Assembly (NCBI RefSeq): GCF_014839805.1
Contig: NC_051119.1
Span: 9,789,245-9,853,244 of the forward strand
Direction: 5' to 3'
Source: Manduca sexta
Taxonomy: Eukaryota > Arthropoda > Insecta > Lepidoptera > Sphingidae
DNA length: 64,000 nucleotides
Position numbers and translations under genes: made by a program. Positions within the stretch are counted from its first letter, which is position 1, and each line of letters begins with the position of its first letter. Below the pieces are notes generated by a model. It had not been told where the DNA came from. It searched no databases and worked only from the letters and a program-made list of their open reading frames with translations. This document shows, in pieces, positions 24,410 through 36,623 of the stretch.

Positions 24410-25130
24410 GACAATGCACACGTGAACGGCGCACAACTATTAAGTGAATTCCTAAACTGTTACAAGCTCACAAAATTAATCAAAATGTAGCGGTTTATGC
24501 TATAAAATTGTGTTGCAGTTAAGTAGGAAACATCACAATAATACCAAAATCACTTTCCAGCGATAAGATCACCACTATTTCATAAGCTTTATTTAATCAA
24601 TTCCATGACGAATAAACGTAGGTGTTTGGTTTACTTAGAAGTAGGTATCTAATCGAAACGAAAATAGTGATTCATACTCTAAATGTATGGGTGACCTAAC
24701 ACACAAACTAGGAAAAGAAATATTTATTATTACGCTAGCACAAAATTTTATGAAAAACCATAGTCTATAACATATAATATTAATGGTTTACCTTAATTAC
24801 ATGTATTTTATGAGTAATAATTATAACCGGCAACTTCTGCATTCACCAAAGCAGTACACAACTCGAGGAAATAGTATAATGTACACAACTGTGGAATTGA
24901 CATGAGTAAATGGCCATAGAGTAAGTAATATACTATGTAAGAAGAGGCGGCACTTAGTACATTGATTTTGAGCTCACGCACATATACAAGAGCTCAGTTT
25001 AGGTAAGATTTTATACCAACGTTAGACATAAAAACGCCGCAAAGCTGTTAACTTACTACAAATCGGTTCATCTAGGGACGTTCGATATTCGATCGATAAT
25101 ATGATATAGATAATTTTATATCAATAAAAA
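24410..25130 (-). promoter_or_regulatory. Conserved upstream block, candidate promoter and first exon
   Basis: About 700 bp aligns with 35960-36620 and 50410-51010, upstream of the other copies. On the minus strand a shared splice donor is visible: TTAAG|GTAAAC here (24791/24792), CAAG|GTAAAC at 36342 and CAAG|GTAAGC at 50830. It could pair with the acceptor at 21828, leaving an intron of about 3 kb. A TATAAAATC word lies at about 25007-25016. Promoter and exon status are inferred. Confidence 0.4.
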
Positions 25131-26501
25131 TTGCTGACCATATCTCTTACACAGGTATATATGTGGGGAATATCTGATCGTATTTCAAGATAATTATTAA
25201 AAGTTTTTGCAAGCGTATCCGATTTTCGGTGCATAAGAGAAAGGAAAAAGTGCTTTCCCTCTCCCTCGCGTGCGATGGTGGATACGGCAGACGCTCAGGC
25301 GTGCGCGCAACCGTGTAATTAAAAATTAATTGGGGCAAAAGCAAAGACTTTCAGTGGCTTCCATTATTTTTATTTGACCCTCATCCCTACATATATGTAA
25401 TGATTTTATTTTTAATTTAGAATATTAATGTCCACCATTTTTAATAATTTCTTTTAACAAATGATTATTACAAAACACACAATAAAATTAAATAAAAGTT
25501 ATAATAATAAAAGTCAGAGGTTTGTGCCCTTGGGATTTGAACATGCGCACATTCGTCTCGGCAGTCCGTTTCACAACCGACTAGGCTATCGCCGCTTTAT
25601 TATTTTCTTATGTATAAATTATACATAGTGTTTTATAGGTCTCTTACTCAAAAATTCATTACAGTCCAATATTCCGTTGTTTATTTAAAAAAAAATACAT
25701 AGAAATTGAACAGTATGGTCTTTTTCTAACGAACAATTGATGATTACAATTATTCCAGAGTCAAATTCATAGATTTCGCAAGTGCCTTTTTTGATTACCT
25801 AGTTCTTTTCTCCATTGTTACACACAAAATAAATAAAATACACAAATGTACCTAAACACAATTGGAGTCAATATCTGGGAATAATAAGAGTCACTTTTTC
25901 GCAAACAAACACGATATAAATTCCATAACGAAAAATACACACGAAACGGAGGAGCAGGCTCAACTCAACGCATTCGGAAGAAAACTTAAGTTATTATTGA
26001 ACAAAATCGCAATTATAAAGAATATACAAATAAAGTCCAACAATAGAGTCTGTCATACGAGTCGTGTCACAGAAATAAATTGGCAAATTCAAAAAAATCT
26101 AAGCTTTGCAATCCCGTGAAGAATAAATAGATGAGTTAATTCAAAATTATTTAAAGTATAATAATTATTTTAACAATCTTAAGTAAAAATATTAGTCATT
26201 TCATGTTTACATTGGGTCATAAAATATATTTTTTTTTAATTTGCCGCCAAACTTTCTGTGCCAGGACTAGCGAGTCGTGGAATTTGTTAGAGACTCAATA
26301 ATGGCGGCCATTTGTCAGCTATCATGAGCGCCAACATCTTTTTAGATTTTTAGATTCGTTATGTTGGTACTAGATGATACCTAAAGTCTTCTCAACCAAA
26401 ACTAAGCTCTATATGGCGGTAATAAAGATAAATAATTATTCTTAGAAACCCTGACATAAACAACATTATGCAAAATGTTTTGTCCTCCTCATAGTTCACA
26501 C
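25130..26501. other. Duplicated spacer, no gene
   Basis: Apart from the SINE head, the stretch is AT-rich and aligns with 38304-39014 and 40317-40450 of the second unit (shared phrases ACCAAAACTAAGCTCTAT, GGAGGAGCAGGCTCAACT). The short open frame at 25862 is also present in decayed form in the second unit and looks fortuitous. Confidence 0.55.
25514..25600 (-). repeat. tRNA-derived SINE head
   Basis: The minus strand reads GCGGCGATAGCCTAGTCGG, then GACTGCCGAGACGAATGTGC, then GTTCAAATCCCAAGGGCAC. An A box (TAGCCTAGTCGG) and B box (GTTCAAATCC) are both visible at the right spacing. The downstream sequence is that of a common lepidopteran SINE, not a folded tRNA with acceptor stem. Confidence 0.75.
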
Positions 26502-27432
26502 CGATGATAAAAGAGTATAGAGGATGACCGGTATGGTGTCGTGACATGCGGCACTTTGAATGCATAAAATGGCGCCGACTCCGCCCCTTACAATAGTGAT
26601 ATGCTAGTACCGAAAATTTTGTATCGACATCGAAGAATTAAAAGAGAGATAAACAAGCCCAAAAAAAGATCAAATACAAAATGGGTTAGGTTCTACCATA
26701 ATATAACAAACCATAATATAAACTTACCAAACTGAAACTTATTTAAAAGTAACAATTGTTAATGAAAGCAGTACTTGTTGTGACAAACATCCAGTTGTGT
26801 TTGATTCATTTTGTATATTTGTATGTTGCACTATTCCTTGATAAAAAGTAAAGTTACAGATTAGGATATTTACTTAATACATGATAAATGTAATAAGATA
26901 GCATAGCCAGCAATTATTTGGTTGATATTATTTTATAATTAGTTATTATGCTCTTTGATCGAGAAACACAACTATGTCTCAGTAAAACTAAAATCAATGA
27001 GCGTAAAGATGGTGGTTAAGATAATCAATTATAATAATTATTTTCAATAACAACAATATGATTATTTATCTAGTTCCATGCATGCAAATGTTGCTTGTAA
27101 CATTAGACCGCCAATTTTAAAAATATATCTTATCTTACATTTCATCTTTATGTTGTTTCTTTTATGTTTCATTGGTTATGCAATAACAATTCTAATTTTA
27201 TTCGTAGAAATACTTATATTAAAGTAATATTACTATTAGGTGAAGTATAATAATCATGACTATTTTACTTGCCGGGAATATTGTTGGAAAACAGTTATCC
27301 TTTACTGGCGGTACTTTTAACGTGTGGTTTATGCATTTCTTCTCAAAATGCAAAGAACGAATAACGTGTAGGATTCCAATCACATCGCCCAATATTCTCA
27401 ATACATTTTGCCCTGGTTTTAAATTTTTTTGT
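26502..27432 (-). mobile_element. Truncated P-like THAP element, inverted copy
   Basis: Reverse complement of about 37373-38303. Its terminal repeat reads CGATGATAAAAGAGTATAG, one base off the CAATGA end of the full copies. The other end is cut off where Helitron helicase sequence begins, so this copy lacks the THAP exon. Confidence 0.85.
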
Positions 27433-28048
27433 TAATTCAGTCAACGAGCAATTCTCGCCGCAAAGAATAATGATGTACCTACACGCACTGAATTTCACCA
27501 TTCAATCAAAAATCGATGGCGATTTGGTGACATACAAATCCGTTGATTCCATAACAAATCCCGATGATGTAGCAACTTATCCAACGGAGTTTTTGAACTC
27601 TCTGGAGTTACCAGGATTTCCACCATATAACTTGCAACTCAAAGTTGGTTCAGTTATTATGATATTGTGTAATTTGAATCCACCGCGACTTTGCAACGGT
27701 ACTCGACTTGCGGTGAAAAGACTTATGCCGAATTTGATTGAGGCAACCATTTTTAACGGAAAGTACGCAGGTGAAGATGTATGTATTCCTCGAATACCAA
27801 TGATTCCGACTGATCTTCCGTTTGACTTCAAACGATTGCAATTTCCGGTTCGCCTTGCGTTCGCAATGACAATTAACAAGTTGCAAGGCCAATCGCTTAG
27901 TGTTTGCGGGATAAATTTAGAAAATCATTGTTTTTCACATGGGCAGCTATACGTTGCGTGTTCACGAGTTGGGAAACCATTCGCTTTGTTTGTGTTAACG
28001 TCAGACCAAAAAACAAAAAATGTGGTTTACCAAAGAGCACTTCAATGA
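27433..28048 (+). pseudogene. Helitron Pif1-like helicase, C-terminal fragment
   Basis: The frame from 27470 contains LELPGFPPYNLQLKVGSVIM, NLNPPRLCNGTRL, GEDVCIPRIPMIPTDLPFDF, RLAFAMTINKLQGQSL and HGQLYVACSRVGKP, the final motifs of the Pif1/RecD helicase domain in Helitron Rep-Hel proteins. Just upstream, AILAAKNNDV is in a different frame, showing a single-base frameshift near 27478. The Rep domain and helicase motifs I-IV are missing. The fragment is 5' truncated and inactive. Confidence 0.93.
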
Positions 28049-28295
28049 AACGGATAATTTGCAGACACGTATAACGCTTCGATTCAGTATTTACTTTGGA
28101 TTCACTTTCATTTTTTACTTAGAGAAGTTCAACTAAATTACACTTCATTTTTGTAATCGAAATGAATTCATTACTGTTGTGATATTAAATAAAAATTTTC
28201 ATTTTCAAATATAAAACAAATTTAATCCCCAAACGTAATGTTACAAAAAACGAAGCCATCTGGTGGCGAAACGGAGTTCGCCGGGTTTGTCAGTT
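28049..28295 (+). mobile_element. Helitron 3' terminal region
   Basis: After the helicase stop comes AT-rich sequence, then GGCGAAACGGAGTTCGCC, a perfect 6-bp stem with a short loop, followed about 10 bases later by TCAG. Helitrons end in a hairpin followed by CTRR; the terminal tetranucleotide here is decayed. Confidence 0.65.
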
Positions 28296-28870
28296 CTATA
28301 TATATTCGTACGTATGTAAGAAGAAGACTAAACCAAAACACAACTAATGTATTTCGCACGCAATACGACTATCACGACGAAAATTTACGCCTCTGCCTAC
28401 CCCTGATAGGGGGAAAAGGTGTCATGCTATTTGTATAAGTATATGACAAGTGCACTCAACCAAACCCAACGCAAAACCATCACTAAAAATGTCACAAGAA
28501 AGCAAAATTCGCGATTTCGTTTACTTGGACGACATAATTATTCTAGTTTTTTTAGACCAAACCAAACTACTGAAATTATATTGAAAAAAAATGTATGGGA
28601 TCAATCTAGAGAGATATTCTTTCGAATAAAAAAAGATTTTTCCAAATCAGTTCATAAATGACCGAGTTCTGAGGTAACAAACAAAAAAAAATCACGTCGA
28701 TTTGATAACCGCCTCTTTTTTTTGAAGTCGGTTAATTAATTATCTTTATGCAAATCCGAAAAAAAATACAAACGATAAAACAAGTTACTTTCAGAAGAGT
28801 TTATTTAAAATATAAAATGTTTACAAAACGGTCTACACTATACAAGGTCGTGTGTTGTGTTACTAAATGA
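28296..28870. repeat. Dispersed repeat then duplicated 3' flank
   Basis: Bases 28300-28735 carry CCTCTGCCTACCCC and end in TTTGAAGTCGGTTAA, phrases common at the ends of lepidopteran elements. From about 28760 the sequence (AACGATAAAACAAG, TTTAAAATATAAAATG) matches 18135-18190, the 3' flank of copy 1. Confidence 0.5.
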
Positions 28871-28876
28871 AACCAC

Positions 28877-29003
28877 TTACTCATTCTCATCTTCAGCTTT
28901 TCTGACATTGAGCCAAAAATCATCCATTAATAATTTATTACGAATATTTTCACCAAAAACATTGGTTTTAGATTTCAGATTTTTGATGATTTTGTAGTTT
29001 TAA
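28877..29003 (-). pseudogene. Short coding-like fragment of unknown origin
   Basis: On the minus strand a frame of about 38 codons reads KSKTNVFGENIRNKLLMDD, then FWLNVRKAEDENE and TAA. Its composition is more protein-like than nearby random frames, and it sits 3' of copy 2 in DNA absent from the 3' flank of copy 1. It could be the last exon of another gene or a transposon scrap. Confidence 0.25.
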
Positions 29004-29286
29004 TACGAATATGGCGTGTGCGTTAGTGTATTTCTGACTGAAAGTATGATGTAGTCGCTACGACGAATTCTCTTAGAGAGGTAGTACTGGCATTAGGACG
29101 CGTAAAATTAAAATTACTTTTTAGCAATATTTATTTTGTTCCAAACTTACAATTTTTATTTCATTCCGTGTTATTTCCAAGTAGATAAGAATGTGGTTTT
29201 CCTTAGTAACGCAATGTCAAAATTACCCTGTATGTATAACCAATATATGTATATTGTATAGTTCGGAATTAATTTCGTTACGCAGT

Positions 29287-32200
29287 TTAATCCAATATCG
29301 TAATTTCATCAATATCAACTTCAAACTTCTTGTAGCAATGGTATCTGATGTTGTTGTTGTCGAACGATTTTATTTTATCTATTATCTTGTTATGTGTACA
29401 CGAATCTTTTACTCCAGTTGGCAATAGTTCTAAAGCGAATTTATAAGTTTCATATTCTTCTATTTCGACCAATCTGGAGCATATTGCAGTAAATATATAC
29501 TCCTCTTTGGCATTCACTTCGAAGGGCCCGTGAGATATTAAATTGCGGGAAAACGTTTCCAAAATGTTGGCAATTGTCCTAAATGCTAATGTGTAACACT
29601 TATTTTCCCCAGCAAATTCATTAAATAATCTTGCGAATTCTTCAGCAAAGTTATCAATGTACTGTTCAAATGCCACAAAGTTACTAGAATCGTCTTGTTC
29701 GGCCAAGGTACGTCGTGCATCAACTATAGTATTTGCGACTATAATACTCAACCGTAAATACCAAATTGTGTCATATATCTCTACTAGCGGCACCGCTTCT
29801 AGTATATCTTTCAATACTTGTTTTAGTAACACAACTCCGTGTAAGCAGTAGTTTAACTCGTTGTAACATATTTTGTTCCCAAGGATCTCAACAAAACGAA
29901 CCAAAAATCCCCGAAAAACATACTTATTTACTTTTTCAGACTTCCACAACTTAATAGATTCTTTGACTAAAGTTTCGACAATCTCCAATTTACTTTTCAA
30001 AACTTCCTGGCTCGGTAGATACATGAGATATGTTGCAGTCAGATTCCATTTAGCGTTGAAGAATTCTTTCATGTGTATTTCCTCTTCGACTTTCATTTGT
30101 CCCTCTTTTAACATGGTTGTAATATGTTTGCATACAATTGATTCAACCACATCTTCCTGTATTAATTCAAGATGATCTACCATGTTCCTCAGTACGGCAG
30201 TCTTGCGCGTGATCATGATCTTTTTATCAGGTAAAGTATTCAATACCTGCCATGTACATAAAATATGATCGCCTAAGAGATGACTTGGAAGCTGTATTTT
30301 GGTCATTTCTGTGAACAGTTCGTCATCGTCGTCTTCACGCACATCCAGAGTGAACGCTTTGAGAGTTTCATATAGTTCGTTTTGCAAATCATTTACAATT
30401 TTTTGGTAGATTTGCTTGTACATTACCAACCTTAATGATACATTTTTTGTTTTCTTCCAAATACCCAGCAATGTTATTTTTAAATCATGAATGCTGAAAC
30501 ACTTAAACGCTAAGCGTATGCCGTGTTTTTGTATGGACGTTGGCGAGTTTAGCAAGAACTTGACAAATTCCTTTAATACAGCAGGTTGCAAATTAGCTGC
30601 ATATGATTGAAACATTGGTAAACAGAACTTTAAATAGTCACCAACTATATACCTCTGTGTTTCTGATAAAGGAACGATAGGGCGTGACAAACATACAAAT
30701 TTACATATAGCTTTCCTAATGTACAATATTTTCCGTTCAATCTCAACATGGTCTATTTTTGATTCAGTTGGAACATATTTGGTAACCAATCCAACTCTAT
30801 CTGCATACTCTGCTAGATGAAATAATCCGTAAACAGCAGCATCATAAGTTTCTTCACATAATTATCTGAAGATAGTATTTTATTAAACAATTCCAAAAAT
30901 GTTTGTGCTATATCAGTAGAAAAGTAAATTCTTATCTTCCTGAGCAGATTTGCAAGATTGAATCTCGTTCTATTTTCAAGATTTTTGTTGAGTAATGTTA
31001 TTTTGGATACTACTGTAGAAGCATCCTTTTTTAAATCTTTCATCAGGTCAAATTCTGTGTGGGGGATTTCTTCTTCTCTTAATAAATCGTTATCCTTGTA
31101 TTCCTCGCGGTCTAGTGCGACAAATTTCATGACTATATCTGGAATATCTTTTTTAGGCTTTTCATATCGAATCATTAGTTCCAATAGAATGTGTATATAT
31201 TTTCTAACACCAAATTTAACGTTTTCATCATAGTTTTCAATATTGAACTCATTTATTTTTTGTAAATAGTAATTATTTATGTAATTATAGACAATCTCAA
31301 CATTCTCTGCAATCAATTTGTCAGTTAGCTGTTTAAATAAGTACAAATTCAATCCATCATCAATATGCTGCTTTAGAGCGTCATGAAGTTCTATTTTGTG
31401 AATGATAGCATAAACTATCGCGACTAACTTATATTCCGCTCTGCAGCTATAGGTGTTCTTAGTGTCGTAAACATCCATGCTGTGTAAAATTTTATTGAAT
31501 GCTTGCCAGCAATTCTCATCGAATTTATGATAGCTATGGGTAATTAAAACTTGGTCAATAAACTTTTCCTTATTACTTATCATTTCGTTAACAAATCTTT
31601 GATAGTAATAATTAAACAACGTTTCTAATTCGCGGTCTGACTGCGCGCTGCTGACTAGCACATTGACAATATCGATCCTGATATCAGCATTAGCAGCAAC
31701 TAATATGTATTTTTTGAGAGGCTCAAATCCTTTCTCGAACGATACAAACTCGTACCATTTGAAATCTTGACCATGACCGAAATGCTCAAGACCAGACTCT
31801 ACATGTTCCAGGGCCCAAGCTTCTCTCTCTGCATTTGTCATTAGTTTGTACAAACCAGCGTAATAAAAATCCATACTCATTTCAAATTCTTGTCCTGGGT
31901 AGTGCTTAGTAAAAACCTCTTTTAGGTAGTGTAGCCTTGTTTCTAGCGGAATCACCTCTAGTATAAACTCATATTCCCTATAAAAGTCCCAGAATGTGAA
32001 AAAAGATATATTCGTTACATATTTTTTTACATCTTCTCCTGTACTATATTTTACTAGCATTTTTACATTAAGCATACTTAGGTACAATTTTGTGTGGCAA
32101 AACAGTCTGTTTTTGTGGTTTTTCATTATATGTTTAGAAAGTCGCAATCCGAAACATTCATTACATGGCCAAGTTAATTTATGTTTAAACATATATTTCT

Positions 32201-32843
32201 CAACAAGATCCAGATATTTAACATCAGACACAGAATACAGGTACCTAAACAGTTTTAGTAAATTACAAACTTCGTATTCGTTTACTTCATCTAACACAGT
32301 TGTAGCTAAAGTGAATGAATCACCAACAATGTTTACCATATCCTTGACAGAGATAAATATATGGTGGCCTTTAATCACCTCTACTTTCTTTGATTCTGGA
32401 GCATACCACAGAAACTTGAGAGCTATTTCCGGTAATTTCATTATTATACAGTAAGAGCAGAACAGAGCTGCTCGATCACTATTGTTCATGTTTTGAGATA
32501 TCAGCTTTAAAAATTTCCTTCTCATCTTAAATGGCATTTCGGGGAAGACGTGTTGTTCCAGGTAATCTGGATTGACAATGTGGGCAAACTCTTCTTGATA
32601 AAGCCATTGACATTTTAATGCTCTGGTGATATACACGCTGTCTCCGCACTTGAGGGTCTCGATAATGTAGTCTAATTCTTTTTTCTTGTTTGCCAAGTCT
32701 ATTTTAAACAGTCTGTCAATGTCAGTCTTCTCATTTTGTAATTTGAATTCATCAAACGACAAACCATTTGTTACTGCTTGATTCACTTTGGTGTTCAGCT
32801 CCCGATGTCTCTCATTTAGACTATTCCCAGTTAATACAATCAT
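29287..32843 (-). pseudogene. Large helical protein, copy 2 (one frameshift)
   Basis: Start MIVLTGNSLNERHREL at 32843. The frame follows copy 1 closely to residue about 665 (NKILSSD), where one base is missing near 30863 (AATTATCTG against AATTCATCTG in copy 1). The frame then leaves and stops at 30813. The remaining 500 residues are open in the shifted frame (MVTKYVPTESK onward) and end ITILD. No other stop is seen, so either the inactivation is recent or this is a sequencing error. Its splice acceptor is intact, with only ATCAAC before the ATG. The last residues differ from copy 1 and resemble copies 3 and 4. Confidence 0.9.
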
Positions 32844-32849
32844 GTTGAT

Positions 32850-33324
32850 CTGAAAAAAAAAATTAGATAATTTCCTCAATGTTCGATTCATGTACTAGTT
32901 GCATACTTCGATTGTAGAAGTAGATTGTAATAATTTCAGGTTCAAGACTCAACCAGGTAACTAAAATTTGTATTTAAATTGCCCAGGATTAAAGTTGGCA
33001 TCTGATATGGCAATCTGCCCGCATAGGTACTATAAGGGTATGTGTTTGATATAACTTAATTGAACTAAGTACAGCTCTGCTTACCACTTTATAGGACAAA
33101 ATCTGTGAAAGTATATTGTTACGAACATATCCTTATTAAATTTAACTAACATAATCACAGGTATAGTTGATTTTACATAGATTTTTTTTTATTTTTTATT
33201 ATTATGAAGGTATACATACCAACAGCATACATATTGATACATGCAATTATATACAAACAAAGCTATAAGGTATTGTGGCTGATATATATGACAATAACAG
33301 GTGCACACAGCATTTACAAATTAT
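32850..33324. other. Duplicated 5' flank of copy 2
   Basis: Contains the 3' splice site at 32850-32851 (minus strand) preceded by a pyrimidine run, then sequence aligned with 21860-22290. Non-coding; probably the 5' UTR intron. Confidence 0.6.
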
Positions 33325-33890
33325 ACAGGGTGTTCCAGAAAGTAGTGTCAAGCGGAGGTCCAGAGATAGAGCACCCCTTGGGCTATCCGAATCATCCCCA
33401 TGTATTTTCATAGTTTTCGAGTTATGAATATTTTTCTGAATTTTGGAGAATTTTCAATTTGAACAATTAAATCCTACCTTTTTAAAACGGTAAAAGACTT
33501 ATTCGAGATTTTTTTGTTGTTACTATTTTCATTAGTTGTACTTTTTTGCTAAAAATAATCAGCTTCGTAATTTTAATGAAAATTATGAATATGTTGGTGT
33601 AAAGTGAAAAACTTGCGTTCTTTGAATTAAAACACAGCGAGGTGGAAAATTCTTAAAATTTGCCATCAGATTATAATTATTATTTTTTGACTTCTCATCG
33701 CTCCTAAGGTTAATTAGTTTGTAAACAAACCGAAAATGACTGCAAGAAAGCTATAAGTTAAACATTTGGCTTATTTTTGTGTTTAATTTCAATTAATTTT
33801 GCATGATTCATTCTTGTGGTTTAAAGTTTGTAAACGTTGGTGTAACTCTTTTACCTGCGATTACAATGGGCCAAGGGGATAAGAGACCGA
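33325..33890 (+). mobile_element. Dispersed element beginning TACAGGGTGTTCC
   Basis: Starts TACAGGGTGTTCCAGAAAG and runs through AT-rich non-coding sequence to about 33890. It interrupts the alignment between the first and second gene units, so it inserted after duplication. The opening phrase is common in arthropod repeats; I cannot assign a superfamily. Confidence 0.45.
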
Positions 33891-33899
33891 ATTATTGCT

Positions 33900-34250
33900 A
33901 TCTCTCTGCCTGAAAATTCCTACAGTATTCAGTTTTTTTATTAGAATGCTGTACCTAACAGTATCAAACACACTATTGGTCAGTGTATACCGCATCAACC
34001 TGCCGTTGTTATCCAAATCAGAGGACAAGTCTGATACAAATGATACTAGATTACTATTGACTGAACAACAACTATGTTTGATAACATATATTATCAAATT
34101 ATATTTAGTAGATTATTCTGGCAATATGATTCATTTTTATCTGTATTACTAATACTGCCCACTCTGATATATTACAGGTACACATGCCTCGCACAGCCTT
34201 GCCCCCCTCCCCACCAACTGTGCCTACCCTTTAATCCAAACTTATAAAGC
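33900..34250 (-). pseudogene. Reverse-transcriptase stub, duplicate of the 24100 copy
   Basis: Minus-strand VNSNLVSFVSDLSSDLDNNG and VRYSILIKKLNTVGI match the upstream part of the LINE at 23230-24340. The rest of that LINE has been lost from this unit. The flank CCCACTCTGATATATTACAGG is shared by both units. Confidence 0.8.
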
Positions 34251-34254
34251 AAAG

Positions 34255-35612
34255 TAGCAAAGCAAACTTATCAGCTTGACTAGTGTGGTATGTAAAGTAA
34301 TGGAAAAAATTATAGTTAAGCATATCAGACACTTCTTTGCCAACCACCAAATTATACCTGAGCAACAACATGGTTTCTGCCCGCATCGCTCCACAGTGTC
34401 CAATTTGCTTGCATGCCTATCATCCTGGACTAAACACTTCAATAAAAAAGAGCCCATCGACGTAATATACCTAGACTACGAAAAAGCTTTTGACAAGGTC
34501 CCAACTAGAAGACTTCTACACAAACTAGAGTTTGTGGGAATACGTGGGAAATTATTAACATGGATTGAGGCATTCCTACGAGACAGAACCCTGCGGGTGA
34601 GAGTGGGTGACACAATGTCTGAACACCGAGCAATACACAGTGGCGTGCCACAGGGTTCAGTTCTGGGCCCAGTGCTGTATATACTGTACACCTTTGATCT
34701 TCCACAACACTTAAAATGTAATGTCAGTACCTTTGCAGATGACACAAAAATATTTGGGAATCCACTTATTGACTATGACCGCCTCCAAGAGGATCTAAAC
34801 AGAATAGCCAACTGGTCCAAGGAATGGCTTATAAACCTTAACGCCTCGAAATGCACTGTATTATATATAGGCAGAAGCAATCCTCGTCTGACTTACAAGT
34901 TGTATTCCACTCCACTGATTGAGACCAAAGTGCAGACGGACCTGGGAGTGAAAATATCGGAGGATCTTAAGTGGGAAGAGCATATAACATCAATTACAAA
35001 GAAAGCTAAGACCCTTATTTGTCTAATCAGAAAAGCCTTTGGAAATCTCACACCCGACATGGTACTTCGGATACACAAAACCTTTGTGAGACCGATTCTG
35101 GAGTATGCATTCCAAATCTGGAGCCCGTATTTTGTTAAGGACATCGAACTTCTGGAAAAGGTACAGCGCAATTTCACAAAAATACCACGAATCTTGAAAC
35201 AACGGAGTTACGAAGAACGCCTAAAGGTGTTGAGCCTCACTAACCTAAAGGATCGTAGGGACCGTGGAGATCTGATCGAAACGTACAAGATCCTAACTGG
35301 ACATTACGACATTCAAGGTTTTGAACACAAAATCTTCGCACGCGACGAAAATTTCCATCTAAGAGGCCATTCTTTAAAGTTGCGTACCAGCTTCTCAAAC
35401 AATAATCCACACAAGCACTTCTTGAGTAATAGAGTGGTCAGAGCGTGGAATAAACTCCCAGAACATGTGGTTACAGCCGGAAACATATACCAGTTTAAGA
35501 ACCGACTGGACAATTACTTAGCTGCAAATGAAAACCTGTAGTAATAGCGAGATACGGGCATTATCAGTTGTTTCAACTGCCTGCCTGATGTATATAATAA
35601 TAATAATAATAA
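34255..35612 (+). mobile_element. 5'-truncated Jockey/CR1-like LINE with open reverse transcriptase
   Basis: The open frame 34276-35541 (about 421 residues, plus KLISL upstream) begins inside the reverse-transcriptase domain. Motifs in order: LTSVVCKVMEKI, EQQHGFCPHRSTVSNLL, VIYLDYEKAFDKVPTRRLL, HSGVPQGSVLGPVLY, STFADDTKIF (catalytic FADD), LNASKCTVLYIG and LGVKISEDLKWEEHI. A C-terminal SNRVVRAWNKLPEHVV stretch typical of these elements follows. The endonuclease and ORF1 are absent. A short 3' UTR ends in an ATA/TAA microsatellite. It is missing from the first gene unit, so it is a later insertion, and its intact frame suggests it is young. Confidence 0.93.
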
Positions 35613-36623
35613 AGCATTTTCATATAAATACTTTTCTGGCTATCCAAAATAGATAATACACAAAGGGAATAACTGCTGTCTCTAATATGTGATAACTACT
35701 AAAATAGATTACATAACAATTATGTATATACATATATGCTTGATTAATAGTAATAATTTAGAGTCAAACATATTTAGTTATGGTCACAAAAAAAAGAATT
35801 AGAAAATCTGAAAAAAAAAAATAATTTAAACAACCAGCAGTTTTTGTTAAACATTATATATACATTACATATTATCTATTCCTTTCTTCTTCCAGCTTTC
35901 AGTACAGACACAGAAAATCTACAATTATATTATTTTATTGGACATGTTTTGATTAGTCCTTGTCTAGCCACGATGGTAGCATAAACAGCGCACAACATCC
36001 ATTTAGTGAATCACTAAAGTATTACAAGCTCACAAAATTAATCAACATGTAGTGGTTTATGTTATAAAATTGTGTTGCAGATAAATGGGAAAACATTATT
36101 ATAATACAAAAATCACTTTCCAACGATAAGATCACCACTATTAAATCAATTACATGACGAATAAACGTTGGTGTTTGGCATACTTATTTTTATCAGTATC
36201 CAATCAAAACAGAAAAAGTGAATCATATTCTAATTTTATGGGTGACCTAACACAGAGATTAGGAAAAAAAATATTTATTATTACGCTAGCACAAAATTTA
36301 ATGAAAAGCCATAGTCTATAACATATAATATTTATGGTTTACCTTGATTACATGTATTTTAAGAGATATAATTATAACCAGTAACTTCTGCATTCACCAA
36401 AGCAGTAAACAACACCGAGGAAATAGTATAATGTACACAACTGCATTTATTAAGAATAAATGGCATTAACTTTTGCAGTCTTACCATTGAGTAAGTAATA
36501 TACTACGTAAGAAGAGGCGGCACTTCGTACAATGATTTTGAGCTCGCGCACAAATACACGATCTCAGTTTAGGAAAGATTTGATACCAACGTTACACATA
36601 AACAACGCCGCAAGGCTGCTAAC
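35613..36623 (-). promoter_or_regulatory. Conserved upstream block of the second unit
   Basis: From about 35950 the sequence aligns with 24430-25040 and 50410-51010, including a shared minus-strand donor CAAG|GTAAAC at 36342. It is interrupted at CTGCTAAC by a P-like element. Bases 35613-35940 are AT-rich with no feature. Promoter function is inferred. Confidence 0.35.

Noticed and set aside
25514..25600. A functional tRNA gene
   Set aside because: A and B boxes are present, but the flanks continue as a known type of SINE and no acceptor stem is seen.
25862..26119. An 85-codon frame at 25862
   Set aside because: The duplicate at about 38760 has lost the frame, and composition is that of AT-rich spacer.
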